From: Hymenobacter psoromatis
Lineage (GTDB): Bacteria > Bacteroidota > Bacteroidia > Cytophagales > Hymenobacteraceae
Direction of reading: 5' to 3'
Assembly: GCF_020012125.1 (NCBI RefSeq)
Contig: NZ_JAIFAG010000001.1
Span: forward strand, 62,001-126,000
DNA: 64,000 bases
Shown here: one piece after another, positions 9,501 through 17,843 of the stretch
Numbering within the stretch: the stretch's first letter is position 1
Layout of the letters: each line of letters starts with the position of its first letter
Notes under the pieces: model-generated
Told to the model about the DNA's origin: nothing
Databases searched by the model: none
What the model saw: the letters and a program-made list of their open reading frames with translations, nothing else
Translations under genes and position numbers: made by a program

Positions 9501-10054
9501 CCGGCGGTGCCGAGCCAGGCGTTGCCCTCGCGGTCTTCGAGCAGGCAGGTGGGCACTACGTCGGGGGGTAGGGCCAAGTGGAAGTGCCGTAAGTACGCCC
9601 CGAGGCGGGCGGTATCGGGGACGGCCGGCCCCGGCTGGCTGGCTGGCCCGCCCCGCAGCCCGGCCGGCGCGGGCCGGAAAGGCTGGTCGGGGGCCGGCCG
9701 CACCGAGCGGCCGCCCTGGTTGTGCGCCACCCACAGCGCGCCGGTGGCGGGGTCTTGCCAGAGGCCGGTCACGAAGTCTTCGGCCAGCCCATCGCGGGTA
9801 GTAAGCGTCACGAACTGCTGGCCGTCGTAGCGCACCAAGCCTTCGGCGGTGCCCAGCCAGAGATAACCCTGCTGGTCTTGGAGCAGGCAGTATATAAAAG
9901 GTTGGCGCAAGCCCTGCGCCGGCCCAAAATGCCGCACGAAAGCTTGTGGCATTCGCGGCCCCGGCCCGGCCACGTCCGCCAACGCCCGCAGGCTCAGCAG
10001 CCCCACCACCAGCCAGCGCCACCAGCACTGCTTATTTAACCGCCACGTACTCAC
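6572..10054 (-). CDS. propeller-sensor hybrid histidine kinase with receiver and Hpt domains
   Basis: 1160 aa. N-terminal signal/TM about residues 9-27; a periplasmic seven-bladed-type propeller with repeated W(L/V/I)GT motifs (LWLGTAEGLVRYDG near 65, AWLGTAGQGLW, LWVGTEADGVYVL, VWVGTHNSGLAVW, IWVGTEGQGLFF); a Y_Y_Y domain near 500-580; TM about 583-605; coiled linker; HisKA with His667 in SHEIRTPMN; HATPase_c with LVSNALKF, EDTGIGI and GGTGLGLS; a receiver with Asp962 in LMDVQMPELDGYE; and an Hpt domain with His1105 in AHKLKG. This is the one-protein phosphorelay layout common in Bacteroidota nutrient sensing. The LytTR regulator downstream is the probable final target. The ligand is unknown; no polysaccharide-utilisation genes are nearby. 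Confidence 0.95.
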   Translation of the reverse strand: MSTWRLNKQCWWRWLVVGLLSLRALADVAGPGPRMPQAFVRHFGPAQGLRQPFIYCLLQDQQGYLWLGTAEGLVRYDGQQFVTLTTRDGLAEDFVTGLWQDPATGALWVAHNQGGRSVRPAPDQPFRPAPAGLRGGPASQPGPAVPDTARLGAYLRHFHLALPPDVVPTCLLEDREGNAWLGTAGQGLWQHADRYLSLWPLASAPPGARRGVALARPAALGGGLWIGTGDAVQVIVGLSAARPVPGLPPSLGSAITALAYAPGSGLWVGTEADGVYVLPPKTTANPAPAAQHFTTATGLLHNSIYALLADHTGRVWVGTHNSGLAVWEPEPRRFRYEKLTPVGLDASALAEDAAGTIWVGTEGQGLFFKPRNRPWQHLTKAEGTLPDDYFTGLLPLPPPLAGALVLVHPQGLSLLDINHCPTPLTAPDDPLVRATLPPATLTAGPRPLAWLPTRAGVLRLDLGLLARWQPGRAPTPGLALSGAEVDGEARPAGRLGELPAGRHRVSFALAGISLGAEGAGNLAYRYRLRGLADEWSRPSPAAEAQFVGLGPGRYVLEAQVRRAAPGAPWSPAATAAFTIATPWWRTPAALVLGLLGLAGLLVAVVRARERALRRQKLQLESTVQERTSELRQKNYAIEQINGDLRVARDAAEASRRAKAQFLANMSHEIRTPMNAVIGLTNLLHHTPTNPEQREYLAAIGTSSQNLLVILNDILDSSKMEAGKLTLEQVAFRLPEAVRGLRTLFRYAADSKGLRLAVLVADDVPEAVLGDPVRLQQVLVNLVSNALKFTRQGGVTLRVSRVPTPPAGAGHALLRFEVEDTGIGIAGDKLASIFEDFSQANPSTTREFGGTGLGLSIARNLVQLHGGRLAVRSEEGVGSTFYFDLTYPLADPTLAQPGAVAGPLPAFEPALRVLVAEDNQLNQLVARKTLENWNVHVTIADNGRLAVAQVVTATEPFDLVLMDVQMPELDGYEATRALRRHFPDAARLPIIGLTASVLPEDRSLALAAGMNDLLAKPFEPAVLYARLAHFAGRATGPAMSLAPTALPPAAPPTLHPNWQQLEELAGGNEDFIKQVINTFLTEAPAIEQLLVAACPHDVAGLAAAAHKLKGQVAYFGVAGLHAQLDELERGARTPGYPYCEPLLHTVRQQLGQLYSQLQARV

Positions 10055-10267
10055 GCAAAAAAATTACTGCTAGACTGCTTAAATCGGCTACTTCCCGCAA
10101 GTTACCAGTGCGAGCCAGCTTCGGGGAAGTTTTGGCCGACTACAGCCCAACCCTCGCCGGGCACGCTTCTCCAAGCAACGAACAACTTGGTCCCGGCCAA
10201 ACTAGTACTCAAAGGCTAAACTTTTTAAGACCCTGCCGCCTTATGTTAGGCAGCGCCAATTGCGCCG

Positions 10268-10275
10268 TAATTTTG
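10268..10275 (+). promoter_or_regulatory. candidate -7 promoter element
   Basis: TAATTTTG fits the Bacteroidota TAnnTTTG consensus, 46 bp upstream of the bacilliredoxin start. The -33 region (TGTTAG at about 10244-10249) is a weak match. Confidence 0.5.
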
Positions 10276-10320
10276 TACGTGTCCGGCGGTAGTGCCGCGC
10301 ACTTCTTTATCTTATTCAAG

Positions 10321-10743
10321 ATGGCTGTTTATCCCGAATACATGGTTGCCCCCATCCGCCAGGACCTGACGGAGGCTGGCTTCGAGCAACTGATGACCCC
10401 CGAGGCCGTTGATGCGGCCCTGGCCGGCACTGAAGGCACCGTGCTGGTGGCCGTAAACTCGGTGTGTGGCTGCGCCGCCGCCAAGGCCCGCCCCGCCCTC
10501 AAGCTGGCCCTGGCCAGTGCCGACAAAAAGCCCGGCAAGCTGGTTACCGTTTTTGCCGGCATGGAAACCGACGCCGTAGCCCAGATGCGCGCGCATCTGC
10601 TGCCCTACCCCCCTTCTTCGCCCTGCATCGGCCTCTTTAAGGATGGCGAGCTGGTGCACATGATTGAGCGATACCACATCGAGGGCTCAGACCTAATGCG
10701 TATCGTCAATAATCTGCAAGGCGCATTCGAAGAGTACTGCTAG
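10321..10743 (+). CDS. bacilliredoxin (BrxA/BrxB, YphP/YqiW family)
   Basis: 140 aa from the ATG at 10321. A longer in-frame ORF runs upstream to 9946, but the family normally begins at this Met (MAVYPEYMVAPIRQDLTEAG). The thioredoxin-like fold carries the family CGC active site in NSVCGCAAAKARP (about residues 47-59) and the conserved downstream VFAGMETDAVAQ, LPYPPSSPCIGLFKDGELVHMIERY. These proteins remove bacillithiol or related low-molecular-weight thiols from oxidised proteins in the cytoplasm. The protein ends in Cys. It is convergent with recQ across a large palindrome. Confidence 0.93.
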   Translation: MAVYPEYMVAPIRQDLTEAGFEQLMTPEAVDAALAGTEGTVLVAVNSVCGCAAAKARPALKLALASADKKPGKLVTVFAGMETDAVAQMRAHLLPYPPSSPCIGLFKDGELVHMIERYHIEGSDLMRIVNNLQGAFEEYC

Positions 10744-10744
10744 C

Positions 10745-10943
10745 CCGCAGATTCAAACGAAGTACGTGGGTATGCCGCTGAAGCGGCTGGCTACGCGGCT
10801 TTCGTTGCTATGTCAGCGGTTTGAGCGAGTTTAAGCGAACACTAAGAAGGGCGGCCCTAGGGCCGCCCTTCTTAGTGTTCGCTGCCAGCCAGCCGCTTGA
10901 GCGGCGTAGCCGCGTCATCCGTTAAATCTGCTTGAATCTGCGG
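10745..10943. repeat. nested inverted-repeat region between convergent genes
   Basis: Outer arms CCGCAGATTCAA (10745-10756) and TTGAATCTGCGG (10932-10943) enclose a second pair (AGCGGCTGGCT near 10780; AGCCAGCCGCT near 10890) and the perfect 50-bp palindrome listed separately. The whole stretch fills the gap between the two convergent genes. Confidence 0.8.
10834..10883. terminator. perfect 50-bp palindrome, bidirectional terminator
   Basis: Two 25-base arms with no loop, centred between 10858 and 10859, begin AGCGAACACTAAGAAGGGCG. There is no T-run, but the position between two convergent genes fits a bidirectional terminator. Confidence 0.75.
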
Positions 10944-10944
10944 T

Positions 10945-13155
10945 TTAGTTGGCCACTTCGCTTAGGAATTTAATGCGCATCAGCCGCACTTCCTCTTCCG
11001 TAAAGTCATCCGCCCCCAGCTCACTCATGGCTAGCGCGATATTGTCCGAAGCCGCCGTCATGAAGTAGTCAAAAATCTCGGTCTGCTTGTCTTCATCCAC
11101 ATTTTCGCGGATATAATAGCTAAGGTTCAAGCGGGTGCCGGAGTAGCAGATGTGCTCAATTTCCTCCATCAAATCAGGCATCGTGATGCCCTGGCTGCGG
11201 GCGATGCCGGTCAGGTCCATCTTCTTATCAATCTGCTGGATGATGTAAATCTTGAGCTTGGAGCGGTTGACGGTAGACTTGATAATGACGTCGGCGGCCG
11301 TCTCAATATCGTTGTCCTCCACGTACTTCTTGATGGCGGCCGCGAAGGGCGCGCCGAACTTCTGCGCCTTGCCCTGGCCTACCCCCGCAATGTGCGTCAA
11401 CTCGTGTAGCGAGGTAGGGTAGGTAGTGGCCATCTCCTTCAGGCTGGGGTCCTGGAAGAGCACGTAGGGCGGCAGGTTTTTCTGCTTAGCCAGTTGCTTG
11501 CGCAGTTCCTTAAGCTGCGTAAACAGCGCCTCATCGTGGCCCGCGGCCTGCTGGATTTTCTCGCCGTCCTCTTCCTCTTGCTTCTCGGCCTCAAAATCGT
11601 GGTCTTTGGTCAGCGTCAGGGGGTAGGGATTTTCGATAAAATCAATACCCTTCTCCGTAATACGCACCAGCCCGATGGAGTCGATATCCTTCTCCAGCAG
11701 GCTATTGAGCAGGCACTGACGCAGTACTGAAAGCCAATGCTGCATGTCGCCGCTCAGGGCCTTACCCTGGCCATACACCGGCAGGCCGGTGTGGCCGTAG
11801 CTCTCGATGTGCGGATTGCTGAGGCCGAGCAGCACCTGAGCCACGTGGTCGAGCCCAAAGCGCGCCTCGGTCTGCACCACGGCGCGCAGGGCCAGGGCCA
11901 CGTGGGCGGTACCGTCAAATTTCTCTTTCGGGTGGCGGCAGTTGTCGCAAAAGCCGCAGTCCTGGTCCAGCCGCTCGCCGAAATAGTGCAGCAGTTGGCG
12001 GCGGCGGCACACGGCGCTTTCCGAGTAGTTCGTCATTTCCAGCAGCAGTTGCCGGGCATTGTCGCGCTCGGTCACGGGCTTGTCCTTGCTGAATTTTTCG
12101 AGCTTCAGAATATCGTCGTAGCTGTAGAACATCAGGCAGTTACCCTCCATGCCATCGCGGCCGCCACGGCCAGTTTCCTGGTAGTAGCCCTCAATGCTCT
12201 TGGGCGCGTCGTAGTGAATCACGAAGCGCACATCGGGCTTATCGATACCCATGCCGAAGGCAATAGTAGCCACAATCACGTCGCAGTCCTCGTTCAGAAA
12301 CGCATCCTGATTGTTCATCCGGGTGTGCGGGTCGAGGCCAGCGTGGTAGGGCAGGGCGCGCACGTCGTTCACGCGCAGCAGCTCGGCCACTTCCTCCACC
12401 TTCTTGCGGCTCAGGCAATAGATAATGCCCGCTTTGCCCTTGTGGTGCTGCACGTATTGAATGAGTTGCTTCTTGGTGTTACGCTTGGCGCGCACCTCGT
12501 AGTAAAGATTGGTGCGGTTGAAGCTGGTTTTGAACACGTTCGCATCATCCATTTGCAGGTTTTTCTGGATGTCGAGCTGCACTTTAGGCGTGGCCGTGGC
12601 CGTGAGGGCGATGAGCGGAATCCTACCCCCTAGATTATCAATGATGCCGCGAATCTTGCGGTACTCGGGCCGGAAGTCGTGGCCCCATTCCGAGATGCAG
12701 TGCGCCTCGTCGATGGCCACGAACGAGATGCTGGCTTTTTGCAAAAAAGCAATAGTGTCTTCTTTGGTTAGGCTTTCCGGGGCCACGTATAGCAGCCGTA
12801 CCTCGCCCGAAATCACGTCCTTTCGCACGCGGGTCTGCTCCGTCTTGGTCAGCGTCGAATTGTACACCTGCGCGTTCACGCCGAAGGCCGAAAGCTGGTC
12901 CACCTGATTTTTCATCAGGGCAATGAGCGGCGAGATGACGATGGCCGTGCCCGGCAGCACCAAGGCTGGCAGCTGGTAGCACAGGCTTTTGCCCGCTCCC
13001 GTGGGCATGATGACAAATGTGTTGTTGCCGGCAATAATATTCTGAATAACAGCTTCTTGGGTGCCTCTAAATTGCCCAAAGCCGAATACTTCCTTAAGCG
13101 TGGCTTTTATTTCGGGCTGGAAGGCAACTGGTTCAGCAACGGCGGTCAGGGACAT
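10945..13155 (-). CDS. recQ: ATP-dependent DNA helicase RecQ
   Basis: 736 aa. Helicase core: Walker A in MPTGAGKSLCYQLPAL (near residue 50), SPLIALMKNQVDQL, Walker B DEAH with CISEWGHDFRPEY, SAT-type motif LTATATPKV, and the C-terminal helicase motifs with YQETGRGGRDG. A RecQ zinc site follows (CRRRQLLHYFGE, CGFCDNC), then an RQC winged helix, an HRDC domain (LHELTHIAGVGQGKAQKFG near 600) and an extra C-terminal segment of about 100 residues often seen in Bacteroidota RecQ. It is a 3'-5' helicase acting in recombination and stalled-fork repair. Start ATG at 13155 agrees with the family N-terminus. Confidence 0.97.
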   Translation of the reverse strand: MSLTAVAEPVAFQPEIKATLKEVFGFGQFRGTQEAVIQNIIAGNNTFVIMPTGAGKSLCYQLPALVLPGTAIVISPLIALMKNQVDQLSAFGVNAQVYNSTLTKTEQTRVRKDVISGEVRLLYVAPESLTKEDTIAFLQKASISFVAIDEAHCISEWGHDFRPEYRKIRGIIDNLGGRIPLIALTATATPKVQLDIQKNLQMDDANVFKTSFNRTNLYYEVRAKRNTKKQLIQYVQHHKGKAGIIYCLSRKKVEEVAELLRVNDVRALPYHAGLDPHTRMNNQDAFLNEDCDVIVATIAFGMGIDKPDVRFVIHYDAPKSIEGYYQETGRGGRDGMEGNCLMFYSYDDILKLEKFSKDKPVTERDNARQLLLEMTNYSESAVCRRRQLLHYFGERLDQDCGFCDNCRHPKEKFDGTAHVALALRAVVQTEARFGLDHVAQVLLGLSNPHIESYGHTGLPVYGQGKALSGDMQHWLSVLRQCLLNSLLEKDIDSIGLVRITEKGIDFIENPYPLTLTKDHDFEAEKQEEEDGEKIQQAAGHDEALFTQLKELRKQLAKQKNLPPYVLFQDPSLKEMATTYPTSLHELTHIAGVGQGKAQKFGAPFAAAIKKYVEDNDIETAADVIIKSTVNRSKLKIYIIQQIDKKMDLTGIARSQGITMPDLMEEIEHICYSGTRLNLSYYIRENVDEDKQTEIFDYFMTAASDNIALAMSELGADDFTEEEVRLMRIKFLSEVAN

Positions 13156-13379
13156 AGACTAGAAAAATAAGGCGGAGCTACGAGCGGAGGTTCTAAGCGA
13201 AGATAAGCAAGAAGCGCTTTTTTTGAAAAAAAAGCGTCGTTTACATCAAACATTTCGAAAAAGTTCCGGCTGACCCCCGGCTTCACGATTCAGTAACTTC
13301 CTGCGCGCCTCCGCGGCGAGGCGGCGATAAAAAATTCACCGGGCCGGCTTATCAATCCTCGCTACCCGTATTTTTGGCC

Positions 13380-14366
13380 GTGCAAACCCCTCCCCCCACC
13401 GACGTGCTGGCCGTGGCCCGCCAGGTGCTGCTCACCGAAGCCGATGCCCTGCGCGACGCCGCCCAGGCCTTGGCTGCTACCCCCGACTTTGCCCAGTGCG
13501 TGGCGGTGCTACTGGCGCTGAAGGGTCGCATTGTGGTAACCGGGGTAGGCAAGAGCGCCCACATCGCCGGCAAACTCGTGGCCACGCTCAACGGCACGGG
13601 TAGCCCGGCCCTATTTATGCATGCCGCTGATGCTATTCATGGCGACCTGGGCATGATTCAGACTGGCGACTTTGTAATTGCCATTAGTAAGAGCGGCGAC
13701 ACGCCCGAAATTAAAGTGCTGGTGCCGCTGCTGCGCCGCAAGGGGGTAGGGCTGGCCGCGCTCGTCGCCAACGCCGATTCCTACCTGGCCCGGCAGGCCG
13801 ATTACGTGCTGCACACGCCCATTCGCCGCGAGGCGTGCCCCCACGACCTGGCCCCCACCACCAGCACCACCGCTGCGCTGGCCCTGGGCGACGCCCTGGC
13901 CGTGTGCCTGCTCGAAAGCCGCCAGTTTACGGCCCAGGACTTTGCCCGCCTGCACCCCGGCGGCACCCTCGGCAAGCGCCTCTACCTGACCGTGGGCGAC
14001 CTCAGCCGCCAAAACCAGCGCCCGCAAGTGGGCCTGGCCGCGCCGCTGCGCGAGGTGCTGCTGGAGATATCGGGCAAGCGCCTGGGCGCGACCGCCGTGC
14101 TCGACGAGGCCGGCCGCCTGGCTGGCATTATTACCGATGGCGACCTGCGCCGGATGCTGGGCCGTGGCCACCTAGCCGCGCTGGACGCCCTTACCGCCCA
14201 CGATATCCTCACGCCTCAGCCTGCTACCATTGATATTCAGGAATTTGCTGCCGAGGCCCTGGCCCGGATGCAGGCCCGCAATATTACCCAGCTTATCGTG
14301 ACCGAGGGCGGGCAGTTCGCAGGCTTTATTCACTTGCACGATTTGCTGCGTGAGGGGCTGGTGTGA
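13380..14366 (+). CDS. kdsD: arabinose-5-phosphate isomerase, KpsF/GutQ family
   Basis: About 328 aa. The start is uncertain: no ATG precedes the conserved region, so GTG at 13380 (or TTG at 13374) is used. A TATTTTTG box at 13369-13376 touches it, implying a very short or absent leader. A SIS domain (about 40-175) holds GVGKSAHIAGK, SISGMH-facing loop residues and AISKSGDTPE; two CBS domains follow (about 205-328: TDGDLRRMLGRG, IVTEGGQFAGFIHLHDLL). The enzyme interconverts ribulose-5-phosphate and arabinose-5-phosphate, the first step to Kdo for lipopolysaccharide. The sugar genes downstream point the same way. Confidence 0.93.
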   Translation: MQTPPPTDVLAVARQVLLTEADALRDAAQALAATPDFAQCVAVLLALKGRIVVTGVGKSAHIAGKLVATLNGTGSPALFMHAADAIHGDLGMIQTGDFVIAISKSGDTPEIKVLVPLLRRKGVGLAALVANADSYLARQADYVLHTPIRREACPHDLAPTTSTTAALALGDALAVCLLESRQFTAQDFARLHPGGTLGKRLYLTVGDLSRQNQRPQVGLAAPLREVLLEISGKRLGATAVLDEAGRLAGIITDGDLRRMLGRGHLAALDALTAHDILTPQPATIDIQEFAAEALARMQARNITQLIVTEGGQFAGFIHLHDLLREGLV

Positions 14367-14477
14367 GCGACCTTCGAGATTTAGTGGGGGTAGGCGTTTC
14401 AGTATTTTCATACTCAATTGATTGGCAATTTTTTTGCGTTTACCTAACTTGTTACGAAACGAGCCGGCGTGTTTAAA

Positions 14478-14485
14478 TACCTTTG
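14478..14485 (+). promoter_or_regulatory. candidate -7 promoter element
   Basis: TACCTTTG matches TAnnTTTG, 112 bp after kdsD ends and upstream of the glycosyltransferase. This suggests the glycosyltransferase/manC pair has its own promoter and that ORF starts inside this box are not real. Confidence 0.5.
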
Positions 14486-14569
14486 CGGCTAGACCTTTGG
14501 AAGCTACCCGTCGATAGGTTGCATGCTGTATCTTATTTGGGCGTTGACTTTCGCGTAGTATCCTTTGCC

Positions 14570-15373
14570 TTGCAGACCCCTTTAGTTTCCCTGCTTATTC
14601 CGGCTTATAATGAGGAAGCCCGGCTCGGCCAGTCGCTCGAAAAGGTCTTGGCCTACCTTAATGCCCAGCCCTACCCCAGCGAGGTGCTGGTGATTGACGA
14701 CGGCTCGACGGACGATACCCGGCTGGTAGCCGAAACCGGCTTCGCGGCCCGCACCGGGCAAGTGGCGGCCCGCGTCATCAGCTACCAGCCCAATCGGGGT
14801 AAGGGCTACGCCGTGCGCCAGGGTCTGCTGGCTGCCCAGGGGCAAATAGCCGTGTTTTCGGATGCCGACCTCTCTACGCCTATTGAGGAACTGCCCAAGC
14901 TGCTAGGCCCCATTCTGGCCGGCGACTACGACGTGGTGTTCGGCTCGCGGGCGCTCGACCGTAGCCTCATTGGCGTGCACCAGCCTTGGTTGCGCGAGCA
15001 AAGCGGGCGGTTTTTCAACCTCGTGACGCGGGCCGCCACCGGCCTGCCCTACTGGGATACGCAGTGCGGCTTCAAGGCTTTCCGGCTGGCCGTGTGCCGG
15101 CCCTTGGCCGAAGCCGCCGCCCTCGACCGCTTCGGCTTCGACGTGGAGCTGCTGCTGCTGGCCTACCGGGCCGGCCTGCGCCTGCGCGAGCAGCCCGTGT
15201 GCTGGAACGATGCGGCCGGTAGCAAAGTGGGCCTGCTCAGCGGCCTCAATGGCTTTTGGGAGCTGCGGCAGCTGCGCCACCGTGCCGGGCAGGGCCACTA
15301 CGATGCCGCCCTGCAAGCTACCCGGCTGGCCGCCGCGGCCGCCCGCCCTACCCCCGCTGCCGGGGCCGCTTAG
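14570..15373 (+). CDS. family 2 glycosyltransferase, dolichyl-phosphate glucosyltransferase-like
   Basis: 267 aa from TTG at 14570, chosen because the GT-A domain begins immediately (QTPLVSLLIPAYNEEARL); in-frame TTG codons at 14519 and 14537 are alternatives and no ATG is available. Motifs: VLVIDDGSTDDT (near residue 35), NRGKGYAVRQGLLAAQG, the metal-binding SDADLSTP, then FGSRALDRS, WDTQCGFKAFR and RFGFDVELLLLA. These match Alg5/DPM1-like enzymes that load a sugar from a nucleotide donor onto a polyprenyl phosphate at the inner membrane. No C-terminal membrane helices are present. Next to manC, so a mannose or glucose donor is plausible. Confidence 0.88.
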   Translation: MQTPLVSLLIPAYNEEARLGQSLEKVLAYLNAQPYPSEVLVIDDGSTDDTRLVAETGFAARTGQVAARVISYQPNRGKGYAVRQGLLAAQGQIAVFSDADLSTPIEELPKLLGPILAGDYDVVFGSRALDRSLIGVHQPWLREQSGRFFNLVTRAATGLPYWDTQCGFKAFRLAVCRPLAEAAALDRFGFDVELLLLAYRAGLRLREQPVCWNDAAGSKVGLLSGLNGFWELRQLRHRAGQGHYDAALQATRLAAAAARPTPAAGAA

Positions 15374-15420
15374 CACGGGTTGCGGCCTATCTTAGCGGCC
15401 TCAATCCTCTGGCTTTGCTT

Positions 15421-16512
15421 ATGAACAGTACGTATCTCGTAGTAATGGCCGGTGGCATTGGCAGCCGGTTTTGGCCGTTCAGCCGCACGCAGCACCCCAA
15501 GCAGTTTCACGACGTGCTGGGCGTGGGCCGCTCTATGCTCCAGCTCACCGTGGACCGCTTCCGGGGCATTTGCCCGCCCGAAAACGTGTACGTGGTGACT
15601 AACCGCGACTACGTGAAGCTGGTGCAGGAGCATCTGCCCGACCTGGCTCTTACCCAAATTCTGGGTGAGCCCATCGGGCGCAATACTGCGCCCTGCATTG
15701 CCTACGCCAGTTACTGCATCGCGCAGCGCGACCCCCAGGCCACTATCATCGTGACGCCCGCCGACCACGCCGTGCTGCGCGAAGAGGAGTTCCGCCGCCT
15801 CATTCGGGAGGCCGTGGCCGCCGCCCGCCAGTACGAGGTGCTCGTGACGCTAGGCATTCACCCCTCGCGCCCCGACACGGGCTACGGCTACATTCAGTAC
15901 CTGGATGACCCGGCTAACCGCCTGGATGGCACCGACTTATGCAAGGTCAAAACGTTCACCGAGAAGCCCAACGCCGAGCTAGCCCGTATGTTTCTGGACA
16001 GCGGCGACTTTCTCTGGAATGCCGGCCTGTTCATCTGGCGTGCCGAGGTGATTATCAAAGCTTTTCACGATTCGCTGAGCGACATTGCCGAGGTGTTTGA
16101 CGAAGGGGCCAGCCGCCTGGGCACGTCCCAGGAAGCTGCTTTTATTGACGAAGCTTACTCGCGCTGCCCCAACATCAGCATCGACTTCGGCATCATGGAA
16201 AAGGCCAATAACGTGTATGTGCTGCCCGCCGACATTGGCTGGAGCGACCTCGGCACCTGGGACTCGCTGCACCGCGTGAGCGACCGCCGCGACGAGCACG
16301 ACAACGTGGTGGATGGCGACGCCCTGCTCTACGACACCCGCGCCTGCATCATTAAAACGCCCCACGAGCGCCTCGTCGTAGTGCAGGGCCTCGAAGGCTA
16401 CATTGTGGCCGAGTATGACAACGTGCTTCTCATCTGCCAGCGCTCAGAAGAGCAGCGCGTCAAGGAGTTCGTGGCCGACGTAAAAGCCAAAAAGGGCGCA
16501 GGGTATAATTAA
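15421..16512 (+). CDS. manC: mannose-1-phosphate guanylyltransferase
   Basis: 363 aa from the ATG at 15421; the ORF extends upstream but the nucleotidyltransferase signature starts here (YLVVMAGGIGSRFWPFSR). Other motifs: PKQFHDVLGVGRSMLQ, the metal/sugar site PADHAV, FTEKPNAELA, WNAGLFIWRAE and DIGWSDLGTWDSL. The length matches the short form lacking the fused isomerase domain. It makes GDP-mannose from GTP and mannose-1-phosphate for exopolysaccharide or lipopolysaccharide. It follows the glycosyltransferase by 47 bp, so the two probably form an operon. Confidence 0.95.
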   Translation: MNSTYLVVMAGGIGSRFWPFSRTQHPKQFHDVLGVGRSMLQLTVDRFRGICPPENVYVVTNRDYVKLVQEHLPDLALTQILGEPIGRNTAPCIAYASYCIAQRDPQATIIVTPADHAVLREEEFRRLIREAVAAARQYEVLVTLGIHPSRPDTGYGYIQYLDDPANRLDGTDLCKVKTFTEKPNAELARMFLDSGDFLWNAGLFIWRAEVIIKAFHDSLSDIAEVFDEGASRLGTSQEAAFIDEAYSRCPNISIDFGIMEKANNVYVLPADIGWSDLGTWDSLHRVSDRRDEHDNVVDGDALLYDTRACIIKTPHERLVVVQGLEGYIVAEYDNVLLICQRSEEQRVKEFVADVKAKKGAGYN

Positions 16513-16555
16513 GGGGTAGGAAGGTAAGAGGTAGAATTTTATCCTCCTACCCTCC

Positions 16556-17707
16556 TTATCTACACTGTTTCGCGGCGGCTTCGGCGTAAGAATACCCGGC
16601 CCTGGCCCCGCGCCGGAAAAACTCACAGCCGCTAGTGGAGTCGCCCGTTTGCTGGGCCAGGCGGCCCAGTAAAAATAGCGTGCGGCCATCTTGCGGCTGG
16701 CTTTCCAGCGCCTGCAAATACACGCGGCGGGCCTCGGCGTAGCGGGCCAGGTGGGTGAGGGCCGCGCCTTCGGCCTGAAGGTAGGGTAGGGGTACGGCGC
16801 GGCTGGTACGGGTGAGCTTGCCAGCCCCGCGGCGCAGGTCAGCCAGGGCGGGTAGGGTGCGACGCAGCTCCAGCAGGCGATTTTCGCCGCGGGCCAGGTA
16901 GGCTTCGGCCAAAGTAGAGTCAAGGGCCAGGGCGCGGCAATAACTGCGCTCGGCCTCGGCGGGCTGGTGCAGGCCGGCCTGGCAGCGCCCCAGCCGGTAG
17001 AGCAGTGTGGCCGCCTCAGCGGGGGGTAGGGCAGCTACGGGGCCAGCCAGCAGGGCGGCCTCGTAGTCGGCGCGGGCGGCGGGTAGGTTGTGGTCCACGT
17101 CCTGGTGCAGCTGGCCGCGCAGGCGCAGGGCCTCCACGTGGTCGTTCCGAAATTCGAGGGCCTGGTCAAGCTGGCGCTCAGCTTCGGGCCATTGCCCGCG
17201 GGCGAAGGCTGTGCGCGCATCGGCCATGTACGCATTGGCCTGCACCCGGTCCATCACAATTTTAACCGAAATGCCAAACAAAAAAATCAAGCCTATCAGG
17301 CCGCCCACCAGCCAGAAATCCTGGCGGTTGAAGCGCGCCTGCTGGCGCGGCACGCGCTGCTGGTAGTGGCGCTCGCGGCTGCCGGCGGGCGGGCGGGTGC
17401 GCAGCGGGGGGGTAGTGGTGCGGTCGCCGGGCATCTTATATACCGAAGGGCCATCGGCCGGGGCGTAGCGGGTAGCCTCAGCCGGGCGGGCGGCCTGCTG
17501 AAGCCGGTAGTCGTACTGCGCCCGGCGGTCGGGGTTCGAAAGCACGCCGTAGGCCACGGCCACGGCCTTAAACTGCTCCTCGTAGCGCGGGTCGCCCTGA
17601 TGCTTGTCGGGGTGCAGGGCGGTGGCTAGGCGGCGGTAAGCTTGCTTAATAACAGCCGCCGACGCGGTAGGCGGCACCCCGAGTACTTGGTAATAGTTCT
17701 GACTCAC
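16556..17707 (-). CDS. membrane-anchored J-domain protein with TPR repeats
   Basis: 383 aa from a GTG start. A complete J domain covers residues 1-70 (YYQVLGVPPTASAAVIKQAY, the essential HPD in LHPDKHQGDPRY). A Pro/Arg-rich linker, one TM helix (FWLVGGLIGLIFLFGISVKI, about 140-160) and a C-terminal array of TPR-like helices follow (AFARGQWPEAERQLDQAL, LYRLGRCQAGLHQPAEAERSY, ARRVYLQALESQPQDGRTLF). It would recruit and stimulate DnaK at the membrane, with the TPR part gathering clients. No DnaJ zinc finger, so it is not canonical DnaJ. It is convergent with manC. Confidence 0.88.
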   Translation of the reverse strand: MSQNYYQVLGVPPTASAAVIKQAYRRLATALHPDKHQGDPRYEEQFKAVAVAYGVLSNPDRRAQYDYRLQQAARPAEATRYAPADGPSVYKMPGDRTTTPPLRTRPPAGSRERHYQQRVPRQQARFNRQDFWLVGGLIGLIFLFGISVKIVMDRVQANAYMADARTAFARGQWPEAERQLDQALEFRNDHVEALRLRGQLHQDVDHNLPAARADYEAALLAGPVAALPPAEAATLLYRLGRCQAGLHQPAEAERSYCRALALDSTLAEAYLARGENRLLELRRTLPALADLRRGAGKLTRTSRAVPLPYLQAEGAALTHLARYAEARRVYLQALESQPQDGRTLFLLGRLAQQTGDSTSGCEFFRRGARAGYSYAEAAAKQCR

Positions 17708-17843
17708 GCCGCGGAAATTTAAACGAAAGCGCCGGGGAAAGGCAGCCCTGCCGACAAGTTTTGCGTAAAGAAACTCCAGCCGGCAAAGTCCTTGCCACCG
17801 GCCCCGCCTTAACCTACTTTACTCGCTAAACAATTCCGCTCGC

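Noticed and set aside
9946..10320. Upstream extension of the bacilliredoxin ORF
   Set aside because: It overlaps the kinase start and the promoter region; the family N-terminus begins at the ATG at 10321.
11737..12633. 298-aa plus-strand ORF inside recQ
   Set aside because: Antisense shadow of a confidently identified helicase; its composition is the His/Val/Ala pattern produced by the complement.
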